From contig NZ_AP022829.1 of NCBI RefSeq assembly GCF_011405655.1, forward strand, positions 1,535,001-1,599,000: a stretch of 64,000 nucleotides of DNA, in the 5' to 3' direction. The notes below the pieces were generated by a model. That model worked only from the letters and a program-made list of their open reading frames with translations, did not search any database and was not told where the DNA came from. This document shows, piece by piece, positions 18,360 through 26,324 of the stretch. The position numbers were made by a program, and so were the translations under genes. The DNA comes from Adlercreutzia hattorii. GTDB lineage: Bacteria; Actinomycetota; Coriobacteriia; Coriobacteriales; Eggerthellaceae. The stretch's first letter is position 1, and every line of letters begins with the position of its first letter.

Positions 18360-19718
18360 ATGAGCAACGTCTTCGAGGGAACTCGTTTCTGCATCCACAC
18401 CTTCGGCTGCCAGATGAACAAGCACGATTCCGAGCGGGTCGCCGGCATGCTGGAGGGCCTGGGCTCGCTGCCCGTCGAAACCATCGAGGAGGCGGACATC
18501 GTCGTGTTCATGACGTGCTGCGTCCGCGAGGCTGCCGACACGAGGCTCTACGGGCAGGTCGCCTCCATGAAGAACATCCCCTTGCGCGACGGCACGCCCC
18601 TTGACAAGCGCTACATCGCCGTAGGCGGCTGCATCGGCCAGCGCGACGGCGACAAGCTGCTTGCGGCGCTTCCCCATCTCGATGTGGTTTTCGGCACTCA
18701 CAATCTGGGCTCTTTGCCGGGGCTTCTCCGACGCGCCATCGAACAGCACGGCCGCGCCGCCGAAGTGATTGAGGGGGGAGCGGAGTTCTCCTCCGCCCTG
18801 CCCACGGTGCGCGAGCACGACTGGGCGGCGTGGCTGCCCATCACCGTGGGATGCAACAATTTCTGCTCCTACTGCATCGTGCCCTACGTCCGCGGGCGCG
18901 AGAAGTCGCGGCCCCTGGACGACATCGCCGCCGAGGCGCGCTCCTATGTGGAAGCGGGCGTCAAGGAGATCACGCTGCTGGGGCAGAACGTGAACTCGTA
19001 CGGGCGCGACCTCTACGGCGAGCCGCGGTTCGCGGATGTCCTTCGGGCCGTGGACGCCGCGGGCATCGAGCGGCTCCGCTTCGCGACGAGTCACCCGAAG
19101 GATCTCACCGATGAGGTCATCGGGCTGTTCGCCACGCTGCCCTCGCTCATGCCGGCGCTGCACCTTCCCGTGCAGTCGGGCTCGAACCGCATCCTCTCGG
19201 CCATGAACCGCCGCTACACCCGCGAGCACTACCTCGGCCTTATCGAGAAGCTTCGCCGCGCCCGTCCCGACATCGCCCTGTCCACGGACATCATCGTGGG
19301 ATTTCCCGGCGAGACCGAAGAGAACTTCATGGACACCTATCGCCTCGTGGAGGAAGTCGGCTACAGCCAGGTGTTCACGTTCATTTACTCCAAGCGCGAG
19401 GGGACCCCTGCTGCGGAGATGGACGACGACACGCCCCGCGAGGTCATCCAGGAGCGCTTCGACCGGCTCGTGGATCTCGTCCAACGCAAGGCCTTCGAGG
19501 CGAACCAGGCAGAGCTCGGCGCCACGGTGCCCGTGCTGGTCGAGGGCACGTCCAAGCGCGACGATTCCATCTTGGCCGGCAAGAGCCCGAAGAACCAGAC
19601 CGTTCACGCGCCGGTGCCCGCTGGTGCGGACGCGACGTCTTTGGTGGGGCGCATCGTGCCCGTGACCATCGAGGAAGCCCGCACCTGGTATCTCTCGGGC
19701 ACGATCGTCCATGCTTGA
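18360..19718 (+). CDS. miaB: tRNA-2-methylthio-N6-dimethylallyladenosine synthase
   Basis: Radical SAM enzyme adding the 2-methylthio group to i6A37 of tRNA. 452 aa from the ATG at 18360; longer upstream starts would overlap spoVS and lack homology. UPF0004 domain with FGCQMNKHDS, radical SAM triad CNNFCSYC (about residue 166) and C-terminal TRAM. It overlaps miaA by 8 bases; both act in sequence on the same adenine. Confidence 0.96.
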   Translation: MSNVFEGTRFCIHTFGCQMNKHDSERVAGMLEGLGSLPVETIEEADIVVFMTCCVREAADTRLYGQVASMKNIPLRDGTPLDKRYIAVGGCIGQRDGDKLLAALPHLDVVFGTHNLGSLPGLLRRAIEQHGRAAEVIEGGAEFSSALPTVREHDWAAWLPITVGCNNFCSYCIVPYVRGREKSRPLDDIAAEARSYVEAGVKEITLLGQNVNSYGRDLYGEPRFADVLRAVDAAGIERLRFATSHPKDLTDEVIGLFATLPSLMPALHLPVQSGSNRILSAMNRRYTREHYLGLIEKLRRARPDIALSTDIIVGFPGETEENFMDTYRLVEEVGYSQVFTFIYSKREGTPAAEMDDDTPREVIQERFDRLVDLVQRKAFEANQAELGATVPVLVEGTSKRDDSILAGKSPKNQTVHAPVPAGADATSLVGRIVPVTIEEARTWYLSGTIVHA

Positions 19719-20661
19719 GCTTTCCGCACCCGTCATCGCCATCGTGGGGCCCACGGCCTCGGGCAAGACCGACGCGGCCCAGATCGTCGCCGAGCGCCTC
19801 GGCGGGGAAGTGGTGAGCGCCGATTCCATGCAGATCTACCGGGGCATGGACATCGGCACGGGCAAGCTTCCCGCATCTGAGCGCCGCGTGCCCCATCACG
19901 GCTTCGATCTCGTTGATCCCGGCGAGCCCTACTCGGCGGCCCTGTTCCAGGCATTCGCCCGGCACTGCATTCGCGATATTGACGCCCGCGGCAAGAGAGC
20001 GGTGCTCTGCGGCGGCACCGGCCAGTACGTGCAGGCGGCCATCGACGACTTCGCCTTCCCCAAGGGCGACCAGGTGGAAAACCCCGTCCGCGAACGCTGG
20101 ACCGCCTATGCGGAGGAACACGGCAACCAGGCCCTGTGGGAGGCGCTGGAGGCGCGCGATCCCGCAAGCGCCGCCGTCATCCACCCCAACAACGTGCGGC
20201 GCGTCGTGCGTGCCTTCGAGCTTTTGGAGGAGGGTGCCAGCTACGCCGAGCAGAAACAGCGGCTCGCCACCGTGGCGCCCTTCGTTCCAGCCGTGCAATT
20301 CGGACTGGCCGTGGAGCCGGCTATCCTGAACGAGCGCATCGACGCCCGGGTCGATGCCATGGTGGCCGCAGGGCTCGTCGACGAGGTGCGGGGCCTGCTG
20401 GCCGCCGGATTCCGCGACGGCGTCACGGCGCCCCAGGCCATCGGATACAAGGAGATCGTCGAGGCGCTGGATGGGAATATCACGCTAGAGGAGGCCGTGC
20501 GGGCCATCAAGACGGCCACGCGCCGCTACGGCAAGCGCCAACGTACGTGGTTCCGCCGCGATAAGCGCATCCGCTGGGTGAACGCCGATGTCGGCGATGC
20601 CGAAGCCGTGGCCGCCGAGATTCTTTCCCAGTTGGAAACATTGGACGCCTACCATGATTGA
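19711..20661 (+). CDS. miaA: tRNA dimethylallyltransferase
   Basis: Prenylates A37 of tRNAs reading UNN codons, the substrate then used by MiaB. 316 aa; P-loop GPTASGKT (residues 11-18), substrate motif SADSMQIYRGMDIGTGKL. Overlaps miaB by 8 bases, indicating translational coupling. Confidence 0.96.
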   Translation: MLELSAPVIAIVGPTASGKTDAAQIVAERLGGEVVSADSMQIYRGMDIGTGKLPASERRVPHHGFDLVDPGEPYSAALFQAFARHCIRDIDARGKRAVLCGGTGQYVQAAIDDFAFPKGDQVENPVRERWTAYAEEHGNQALWEALEARDPASAAVIHPNNVRRVVRAFELLEEGASYAEQKQRLATVAPFVPAVQFGLAVEPAILNERIDARVDAMVAAGLVDEVRGLLAAGFRDGVTAPQAIGYKEIVEALDGNITLEEAVRAIKTATRRYGKRQRTWFRRDKRIRWVNADVGDAEAVAAEILSQLETLDAYHD

Positions 20662-20727
20662 AGCGGCCCTTCCGGGTCGTCGAGGAGAGCTTCCGCCCCC
20701 TCAATTGCCGCCTAAAAGGAGCGTCCC

Positions 20728-21651
20728 ATGGAGTTGTCCTTCGCCAAATTGCACGGTCTCGGGAACGATTTCGTCTTCATCGACGATCGCGACTGCGCTC
20801 TTGATCTGACCGACGAGCAGGTGTCGTATCTGTGCGACCGCCACTTCGGCATCGGCGCCGACGGCGTCATCCTCGTGCGGCCGGCTCTCTCGGAAGAGGG
20901 AGACGGCTACATGCACTACATCAACGCCGACGGCACCTTGGCCCAAATGTGCGGCAACGGCGTGCGCTGCTTCGCCAAGTACCTCGTCGATCGCGAGCTG
21001 GCGGACGTTGCCTCGGGCAGCCTTGTGGCCGACACCCTGGCCGGCCCGCGCCCTATCGCCTTTTCCGTGGATGCGGAGGGGAAGATGACCGAGGCGACCG
21101 TGAACATGGGCGCGCCCATCTTGGATCCCGTGCTCGTGCCCGTCGATGCCGCGCCGGACTCCCGCGCGACCGATGGTGCGCCCTATGTGGGGCATCTGCG
21201 CCTCGATTCGCCGTGGGGAGCCTTCGAATTCGTGTGCGTCTCCATGGGAAACCCCCACGCCGTCTGCCTCGTGGACGATTGGGCGGCATTGCCCGACGAG
21301 CTGTTCCCCGCTGGTGCTGAGAAATCCCTCTCGACCCTGCGCATCGATCTTCCCGGCCCCTTCTTCGAGACGCATCCCGTATTTCTCGAGAAAACCAACG
21401 TCGAGTTCGCCTCCGTCACCGATGAGGGCATCGCCATGCGCGTATGGGAGAGGGGCTGCGGCGAGACCTTGGCCTGTGGCACCGGCGCCTGCGCCACCAA
21501 CACGGCCGCCTGCCTCACCGGTCGGGCCGGCAGGGAGAACGATCTCCTGTTGAGCGGCGGCCTACTGCACATCTGCTGGAACGAGGATGGCACGATATCC
21601 ATGACGGGACCGGCAACGGAGAGCTTCTCGGGAACCATTGTGCTGCCGTGA
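20728..21651 (+). CDS. dapF: Diaminopimelate epimerase
   Basis: Converts LL- to meso-DAP for peptidoglycan and lysine. 307 aa. The two catalytic Cys are in GNGVRCFAKY and GETLACGTGACA. RBS AAAAGGAG before the ATG. Third dap gene of the window, not contiguous with dapA/dapB. Confidence 0.96.
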   Translation: MELSFAKLHGLGNDFVFIDDRDCALDLTDEQVSYLCDRHFGIGADGVILVRPALSEEGDGYMHYINADGTLAQMCGNGVRCFAKYLVDRELADVASGSLVADTLAGPRPIAFSVDAEGKMTEATVNMGAPILDPVLVPVDAAPDSRATDGAPYVGHLRLDSPWGAFEFVCVSMGNPHAVCLVDDWAALPDELFPAGAEKSLSTLRIDLPGPFFETHPVFLEKTNVEFASVTDEGIAMRVWERGCGETLACGTGACATNTAACLTGRAGRENDLLLSGGLLHICWNEDGTISMTGPATESFSGTIVLP

Positions 21652-21672
21652 GCTTCTCCGGCGCTGCTGTTG

Positions 21673-21681
21673 TGCTATGAT
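21673..21681 (+). promoter_or_regulatory. Extended -10 promoter for the hflX leader
   Basis: TGC-TATGAT (21673-21681) forms an extended -10 with no clear -35. Predicted start is near 21688, about 40 bases before the leader peptide. Confidence 0.55.
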
Positions 21682-21726
21682 AGCCCCCGTTTCACCGGCG
21701 CAACGCCGCGCCACGATTAAGGAGTG

Positions 21727-21744
21727 ATGCTCATGCGCCTGTAA
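21727..21744 (+). CDS. Leader peptide MLMRL upstream of hflX
   Basis: Five-codon ORF (MLMRL then TAA) with a strong RBS, AAGGAG (21719-21724), 2 bases before the first ATG and 8 before the second (which gives MRL). Its stop codon lies inside the left arm of a perfect 8-bp inverted repeat that ends just before the hflX RBS. Length, position and the Met-Arg-Leu sequence resemble antibiotic-sensing leader peptides; no translation evidence. Confidence 0.55.
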   Translation: MLMRL

Positions 21745-21786
21745 CGACCACTTGCACCGCCTTCCCCTCATGGGATCCGTCGTTAC
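21741..21786 (+). promoter_or_regulatory. Hairpin between hflX leader and hflX
   Basis: GTAACGAC (21741-21748) and GTCGTTAC (21779-21786) are perfectly complementary around a 30-nt loop. The left arm contains the leader stop codon, so a ribosome paused at the leader end would prevent this stem from forming. Confidence 0.5.
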
Positions 21787-21806
21787 TTGAAGCAAAGGAG
21801 CATGCT

Positions 21807-23129
21807 ATGACCGAATACGAATCCGTCATCCAAAAGGGTCCGGCCACCAAGGCCGAGGAGCGCCGCGAGCGCGCCGTTCTCGTGGGCGTCGAGCGCCCGG
21901 GGCTGCCGTGGCCCTTGGAATCTTCCCTGGCCGAACTGGAACGTCTGGCCGATACGGCCGGAGCCGATGTGGTGGCCACGACGACCCAGCGCTTGGACGC
22001 GCCCAACCCGCGCACCTTCGTCGGCACGGGCAAGGCCGACGAAATCGCCGAGCTGGCACGGTCGCACGAGGCCGACCTCGTCATCTTCGACGATGAGCTG
22101 ACACCTTCTCAGCAGGCCAATCTGGAGAAGGTCATGGACAAGTCCGTGAAGGTCATCGACCGTACGGCCCTCATTCTGGACATCTTCGCCCTGCACGCCA
22201 CCTCCAAGGAGGGGCGTCTGCAGGTGCGTCTCGCCCAGAACCAGTACTTGTACCCGCGCCTGCGCGGCATGTGGGCCCACCTCGCTTCGAACCGCATGGG
22301 AGGCGGCGTGGGATCCCGCTTCGGTGAGGGCGAAAGCCAGCTGGAGGTGGACCGCCGCATGGTGCGCAAGCGCATCACGAGCATTCGCCGCGAGCTTGAG
22401 CGTCTGTCCGACGTGCGCTCGTTGCAGCGTGAGAGCCGGTACGGCAGCGGCATGTTCAAAGTGGCACTGGCCGGTTATACCAATGCCGGGAAAAGCTCGC
22501 TCATCAACCGGCTCACCGGAGCCGACGTGCTCAGCTACGACAAGCTCTTCGCCACGCTGGACTCCACCACCCGCAAGTTCGAACTGCCCGAGGGCCGCGA
22601 GGTCACCGTCACCGACACCGTCGGCTTCATCCAGAAGCTGCCCACCACCCTGGTCGAGGCCTTCAAGTCGACGCTCGACGAAATCGCCGGAGCCGACCTC
22701 ATCCTGCACGTGATCGACGCCTCCTCGCCGGAGTTCGAGGGGCAGATCGAGGCCGTGTGCGAGGTGCTCGACCAGATAGGGGCCCAGAGCATTCCCACGA
22801 TCGCCACTTTCAACAAATGCGATCTGCTGGACGCCGAGACGCTGGCTGGCCTTAAAAGGCGTTATCCGAGCGCCCGGTTCGTGTCCGCCCGCTCTGGAGA
22901 GGGCATAGAGGAACTCGTGGGCGCCATCGCCCAGGCCGCCTCGTCCGCCGACGCCAAGCTGGACGTGCTCGTGCCGTACCAACGGGGGGATTTGGTATCG
23001 CTGGCCCACGAGCGCTGCCACATCATCTCCGAGAGCCACGAGGCCACGGGCACGCGCCTGCAGCTGCTCGCGGCCCCTGCCTTCGTCAGCGCGTTCTCCC
23101 CTTACCTTGTCTCGGACGACGACGCTTGA
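21807..23129 (+). CDS. hflX: GTPase HflX (ribosome-splitting factor)
   Basis: TRAFAC GTPase that binds 50S and splits stalled ribosomes; some homologues give macrolide/lincosamide tolerance. 440 aa. N-terminal HflX domain (about 20-200, including the coiled coil), then the G domain: G1 GYTNAGKSS (about 222), G3 DTVGF (about 270), G4 NKCD (about 336). AAAGGAG precedes the ATG. The upstream region carries a promoter, a leader peptide and a hairpin. A strong bidirectional terminator separates it from convergent lexA. Confidence 0.95.
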   Translation: MTEYESVIQKGPATKAEERRERAVLVGVERPGLPWPLESSLAELERLADTAGADVVATTTQRLDAPNPRTFVGTGKADEIAELARSHEADLVIFDDELTPSQQANLEKVMDKSVKVIDRTALILDIFALHATSKEGRLQVRLAQNQYLYPRLRGMWAHLASNRMGGGVGSRFGEGESQLEVDRRMVRKRITSIRRELERLSDVRSLQRESRYGSGMFKVALAGYTNAGKSSLINRLTGADVLSYDKLFATLDSTTRKFELPEGREVTVTDTVGFIQKLPTTLVEAFKSTLDEIAGADLILHVIDASSPEFEGQIEAVCEVLDQIGAQSIPTIATFNKCDLLDAETLAGLKRRYPSARFVSARSGEGIEELVGAIAQAASSADAKLDVLVPYQRGDLVSLAHERCHIISESHEATGTRLQLLAAPAFVSAFSPYLVSDDDA

Positions 23130-23152
23130 GGAAACCACCGCTCCAGAAACGA

Positions 23153-23200
23153 AAGAGCGCCCCTGCTCCGGATCCTCGCATCCGGAGCAGGGGCGCTCTT
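23153..23200. terminator. Bidirectional terminator between hflX and lexA
   Basis: Perfect 21-bp stem (23153-23173 with 23180-23200) and 6-nt loop. It starts AAGAGCGCC and ends GGCGCTCTT, giving A/T flanks on both strands for the convergent genes. Confidence 0.85.
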
Positions 23201-23248
23201 GATTGACCGAAAGGGGAGGACTCGCGGCCTATCGGCGCGGCGAAGGCG

Positions 23249-23887
23249 CTACAGGCGCCGAAACACGGCCACCACCTTGCCGGCAATGGAGCAGTCCGTG
23301 GTGATGATGGGATCCATCGTCGAGTTCTCCGGTTGCAGGCGGATATGGTCGGCCTCGCGGAAGAAGCGCTTGACGGTGGCGCCGTCGTCGATGATGGCCA
23401 CGACGATATCGCCGTTGTTGGCCACCGGCTGCTCCTTCACAACCACGTAGTCGCCATCGTTGATGCCGGCCTCGATCATGGACTCGCCGCGCACCGAGAG
23501 CATGAAGGAGGGGGCATCGCCGACGATATCGGTGGGCAGCGTGATGGTGTCGGTGATGTTCTCCTCGGCGAGAATAGGGGAGCCGGCAGCCACGTTGCCC
23601 ACCAAGGGCACATTGACGAGCTTGCTGTAGGCGGCCGCGAAAGCCGTGACAGGGGAGGGAACCTCCTCGATGGGATAGGTAAGCGCGATGGAGCGGGATT
23701 TAAGGGGGTCGCGCTTGATGAAGCCCTTGTCTTCAAGTGCCTTCAAATGGACATGGACGGTGGAAGGGGAGGAGAGCCCCAAACTCTGGCACACCTCGCG
23801 CACCGTAGGACCGTAGCCCTTCTCGCGAATGCACGCTTCGATGCAGTCGAGAACCGCCTGTTGCCGCTTGGTCACTTTCTGGGTCAT
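23249..23887 (-). CDS. lexA: SOS repressor LexA
   Basis: 212 aa repressor/autoprotease. Winged HTH in residues 1-65, cleavage site Ala101-Gly102 (VAAGSP), catalytic Ser136 (GESM) and Lys173 (TVKRFF). The start was set at 23887 (AAAGGATG RBS, then MTQKVTKRQQ); an upstream in-frame start would begin inside the promoter. Divergent from the small SOS peptide, sharing a promoter region with three LexA boxes. Confidence 0.96.
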   Translation of the reverse strand: MTQKVTKRQQAVLDCIEACIREKGYGPTVREVCQSLGLSSPSTVHVHLKALEDKGFIKRDPLKSRSIALTYPIEEVPSPVTAFAAAYSKLVNVPLVGNVAAGSPILAEENITDTITLPTDIVGDAPSFMLSVRGESMIEAGINDGDYVVVKEQPVANNGDIVVAIIDDGATVKRFFREADHIRLQPENSTMDPIITTDCSIAGKVVAVFRRL

Positions 23888-23907
23888 AGCGCATCCTTTC
23901 ACAAAAG

Positions 23908-23984
23908 CGTACATTTGTTTGAAAAATCTCTTGACGTGAACCTTTGTTCGCTCTATTATAACTGCGAACAAAGGTTCTACGCAA
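23908..23984. promoter_or_regulatory. Divergent overlapping lexA / SOS-peptide promoters with three LexA boxes
   Basis: Rightward promoter: -35 TTGACG (23931-23936), 17-bp spacer, -10 TATTAT (23954-23959). Leftward (lexA) promoter: -35 TTGCGT (complement of 23979-23984), 18-bp spacer, -10 TATAAT (complement of 23955-23960). The -10 elements overlap. LexA boxes lie in both spacers as mirror copies, GAACCTTTGTTCGC (23938-23951) and GCGAACAAAGGTTC (23964-23977). A weaker box, CGTACATTTGTTTG (23908-23921), lies in the lexA 5' UTR. Confidence 0.8.
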
Positions 23985-24001
23985 GAGGTCAGGAGTAAAA
24001 A

Positions 24002-24073
24002 ATGGCACGCATCGAATTTTCCATAGCCTTCACGCTCAGCACCATCGCGTCATTCCTCATCTTCTTCGCCTAG
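24002..24073 (+). CDS. 23-residue SOS-controlled membrane peptide
   Basis: ATG with AGGAG 6 bases upstream encodes 23 residues: MARIE, then a single hydrophobic segment to the end (FSIAFTLSTI, ASFLIFFA). It is the first ORF after the rightward LexA-boxed promoter. There is no known homologue I can name. Size, hydrophobicity and SOS control recall SOS-induced small membrane proteins that block division (SidA-like) or depolarise the membrane (TisB-like). Could also be only a leader for nrdR, 109 bases downstream. Confidence 0.6.
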   Translation: MARIEFSIAFTLSTIASFLIFFA

Positions 24074-24182
24074 AGCGTCGAGGGCGGGTGTCGTGAAGGT
24101 AGCAATGTTTTGAAGAGGGGAGCGCGCTAGGTCTGATAGGGTATGATAAGCAATCAACTTATCAAAGTGAGAAGGAGAACCT

Positions 24183-24629
24183 ATGCGCTGTCCTTCCTGT
24201 GGCTACCAGGAATCGAAAGTCGTCGACTCGCGATCGGCCGACGACGGCGCCTCTATCCGGCGCCGTCGCGAATGCCTGCAGTGCGGCACGCGATTCACCA
24301 CCTACGAGCGGCTCGCCGAAAATCCCATTCTCGTCATCAAGGCCGACGGTTCATCGGAGGTCTTCAACCGCGAGAAGCTCATGCGAGGATTGCTCATTGC
24401 CTGCGCGAAACGTCCCATCACGCCCGAGAAGATCGACGGACTCATCACGAGCATCGAGGCGGAATTGCGATCGAGTCAGCGCAACGAGATCAAATCGCGC
24501 GATTTGGGCGATTTGGTACTGGCCCGTCTGGCCACTCTGGATGACGTTGCCTATATTCGCTTCGCCAGCGTCTACAAGGATTTCCAGAATGTGGAGGAGT
24601 TCTCCGAGGCCCTGAAAGAGCTGGGCTGA
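24183..24629 (+). CDS. nrdR: Transcriptional repressor NrdR
   Basis: Zinc-ribbon/ATP-cone repressor of ribonucleotide reductase genes. 148 aa, full length. Zinc Cys pairs CPSCG (residues 3-7) and CLQCG (31-35), ATP-cone from about 49 to 139. GAAGGAGAA RBS; a possible -10, TATGAT, sits about 40 bases upstream. No ribonucleotide reductase gene in the window. Followed after 3 bases by dut, so both are dNTP-pool genes. Confidence 0.96.
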   Translation: MRCPSCGYQESKVVDSRSADDGASIRRRRECLQCGTRFTTYERLAENPILVIKADGSSEVFNREKLMRGLLIACAKRPITPEKIDGLITSIEAELRSSQRNEIKSRDLGDLVLARLATLDDVAYIRFASVYKDFQNVEEFSEALKELG

Positions 24630-24632
24630 TCC

Positions 24633-25067
24633 ATGGACGTTCTTTTCAAGCAGCTCGACGAGACCCTGGAAGCGCCCGCCTACGCCCGTCCGGGCGATGC
24701 GGGTCTCGATTTGCGCGCCGCCGAGGGCGGCACGCTTTTGCCCTTCGAGCGGGCACTCGTGCCCTGCGGTATCGCCTTGGCCGTTCCCGAGGGCTATGCG
24801 GGGCTCATCATTCCCCGAAGCGGCCTGGCGGCACGACAGGGCATCTCCATCGTGAACGCCCCGGGCCTCATAGACAGCGGCTACCGGGGGGAGATCAAGG
24901 TGCCGCTCATCAATCTCGATCCAACGGAGGTGTTCAATTACGAAAAGGGCGAGCGCATCGCCCAACTCGTGATCATCGCTACCCCCACCATTACTTTACA
25001 TAACACTTATGAGCTTCCCGAGAGCTCGCGCGGAGCGCAGGGCTTCGGAAGCAGCGGCCTTTCCTAG
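24633..25067 (+). CDS. dut: Deoxyuridine 5'-triphosphate nucleotidohydrolase
   Basis: dUTPase, hydrolyses dUTP to dUMP. 144 aa with all five trimeric-dUTPase motifs: PGDAGLDLRA, PRSGLAARQG, LIDSGYRGE, GERIAQLVI and RGAQGFGSSGL. It lies 3 bases after nrdR. Confidence 0.96.
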   Translation: MDVLFKQLDETLEAPAYARPGDAGLDLRAAEGGTLLPFERALVPCGIALAVPEGYAGLIIPRSGLAARQGISIVNAPGLIDSGYRGEIKVPLINLDPTEVFNYEKGERIAQLVIIATPTITLHNTYELPESSRGAQGFGSSGLS

Positions 25068-25081
25068 AAAGAGTGTCCTTT

Positions 25082-25591
25082 ATGACCGATCACCGCGATT
25101 CGAAACCCGAAGAAACGCCCGAGCCCCAGCAGCTGGGAGCTCCGGAGACGACTCCCGAAAATCCCCAGCGACCCGAGCCGTCGACGGAGCCCTCGCAGGA
25201 TCAGAGACGGGCGCTCATCGACGCCGACCTGAAATCCGCCCGCACGCTCTCGACGGTAGCCGCCATTGCAGGTCCAGTCTCCTTCATCATCGGCGGCGTG
25301 ATGCTGAGCACGGTGGGCCTCGTCTGCGCCATTGTCGGCTTCGTTAAGATCAAGCACGTGATAGACGATGTCGATGGTCGCCAGAAGGTCTATGCCGCCA
25401 CGGTACGCCAGACGCTTATCTGGGGTCTCGCCATCAGCGCCATTGCGCTCATCGTCAACATCGTCGGCATCGCGCTCATGATGCCCGTGCTCATGGAGGC
25501 CATGCAAACGGGAGACTTCACCTCGATCCTCGGCGAGGGCGCCACCATCACCGCGCAGCCATCCGGCGGCAGCGGCAATGCCTGGGGCTAA
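25082..25591 (+). CDS. Small two-span membrane protein, unknown
   Basis: 169 aa from the ATG at 25082. A Pro/Glu-rich soluble N-terminus (about 1-45) precedes two clusters of hydrophobic residues (about 57-85 and 108-140); the C-terminal 25 residues are Gly/Ser/Thr-rich. No family recognised. It is the last chromosomal + strand gene before the prophage. Confidence 0.7.
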   Translation: MTDHRDSKPEETPEPQQLGAPETTPENPQRPEPSTEPSQDQRRALIDADLKSARTLSTVAAIAGPVSFIIGGVMLSTVGLVCAIVGFVKIKHVIDDVDGRQKVYAATVRQTLIWGLAISAIALIVNIVGIALMMPVLMEAMQTGDFTSILGEGATITAQPSGGSGNAWG

Positions 25592-25642
25592 ACACCTTCC
25601 ATATACGGTAAAATGTTTCAAGTTGGAGGGCTTCTGAAAAGA

Positions 25643-25679
25643 TTGACAAGAAAGGCTGATAATATGGAAGGGGTAATTT
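25643..25679. other. attL-type junction of the prophage (half dif)
   Basis: Shares 19 exact bases (25650-25668, GAAAGGCTGATAATATGGA) with the right junction at 34149-34167. This covers the XerC arm AAGGCTGATAA (25652-25662) and central hexamer TATGGA (25663-25668). The XerD arm position holds AGGGGTAATTT instead of the dif arm. This fits strand exchange at the XerC side of dif. Confidence 0.8.
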
Positions 25680-25715
25680 AGAAATCAGCCAAAAAATTTC
25701 GCTCCAAAAAGCAAA

Positions 25716-25743
25716 CGACGTAATAATAAATATTATGTAAAAT
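25716..25743. other. Second dif-like site inside the left end (attP candidate)
   Basis: Reads CGACGTAATAA / TAAATA / TTATGTAAAAT: an XerC-like arm, a 6-bp centre and an XerD arm identical to that of the dif site at 34168-34178. Its outer edge is 92 bp from the edge of the attL half-site. ATAATAT of the attL site can pair with ATATTAT here, which recalls the paired, foldable attP1/attP2 sites of CTX-type phage. Confidence 0.6.
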
Positions 25744-25751
25744 CGCGTCTT

Positions 25752-26324
25752 TTACCCCATTTTGCCAGATGAAACCATGTTTTTTCGCTCTTGCAAGTAC
25801 GACTTGACAAGGTTGGTATGCCCCGCAATGTAGGGCATAAGCTCGGGCTTGAACTCGACCACGAACGAAACGAGAACCGCAAAATTGCGAATATCGTACT
25901 GCTCAATGAGAGCGTAAACGTCAGAGAAATCGAGGTTGTAAACCTCGCTCATGTTGACCTTGAACCCGTGCATGTGCTTTATCTCGTCGCGGTCGTACTG
26001 CGCTTTGTCCTCCTTGCCGTAGTGCATCAGATAGCGATAGGCACCTATGCGGTTGGGCACGGGCTGAATGTACTTGACCCCGAAATCATCGGGCAAATAG
26101 GACAAAGCAGTGTCAACAAGAACCTGGCTGTTAAAAGTCAGGATACAATGCACATGAGGGGCAACGGGGAGAAGCTCGCCCGTCTCCTCATCTAGCTTCG
26201 TGTCGCGGTCGTGAACGATATAAGCCCCAGGTATCAAGAGATCTTCCAAAATCTTCTCCCAATCACGGGGCAAGTTGTCGATTCGCTGCACGAACCACCA
26301 AGTGCGGCACTTCTTGACGGCCAT
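25752..26324 (-). CDS. Rolling-circle replication initiator (Rep, HUH type)
   Basis: 190 aa from the ATG at 26324, which overlaps the preceding stop as TAATG. HUH metal motif PHVHCILTF (about residues 56-64) and a catalytic-Tyr segment GAYRYLMHYGKEDKAQY (about 95-110) match the Rep_2 family of plasmid/phage initiators. It would nick the replicative form to start ssDNA synthesis. Last gene of the prophage on the - strand and next to attL, so adjacent to the SSB gene in the circular phage genome. Confidence 0.85.
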   Translation of the reverse strand: MAVKKCRTWWFVQRIDNLPRDWEKILEDLLIPGAYIVHDRDTKLDEETGELLPVAPHVHCILTFNSQVLVDTALSYLPDDFGVKYIQPVPNRIGAYRYLMHYGKEDKAQYDRDEIKHMHGFKVNMSEVYNLDFSDVYALIEQYDIRNFAVLVSFVVEFKPELMPYIAGHTNLVKSYLQERKNMVSSGKMG

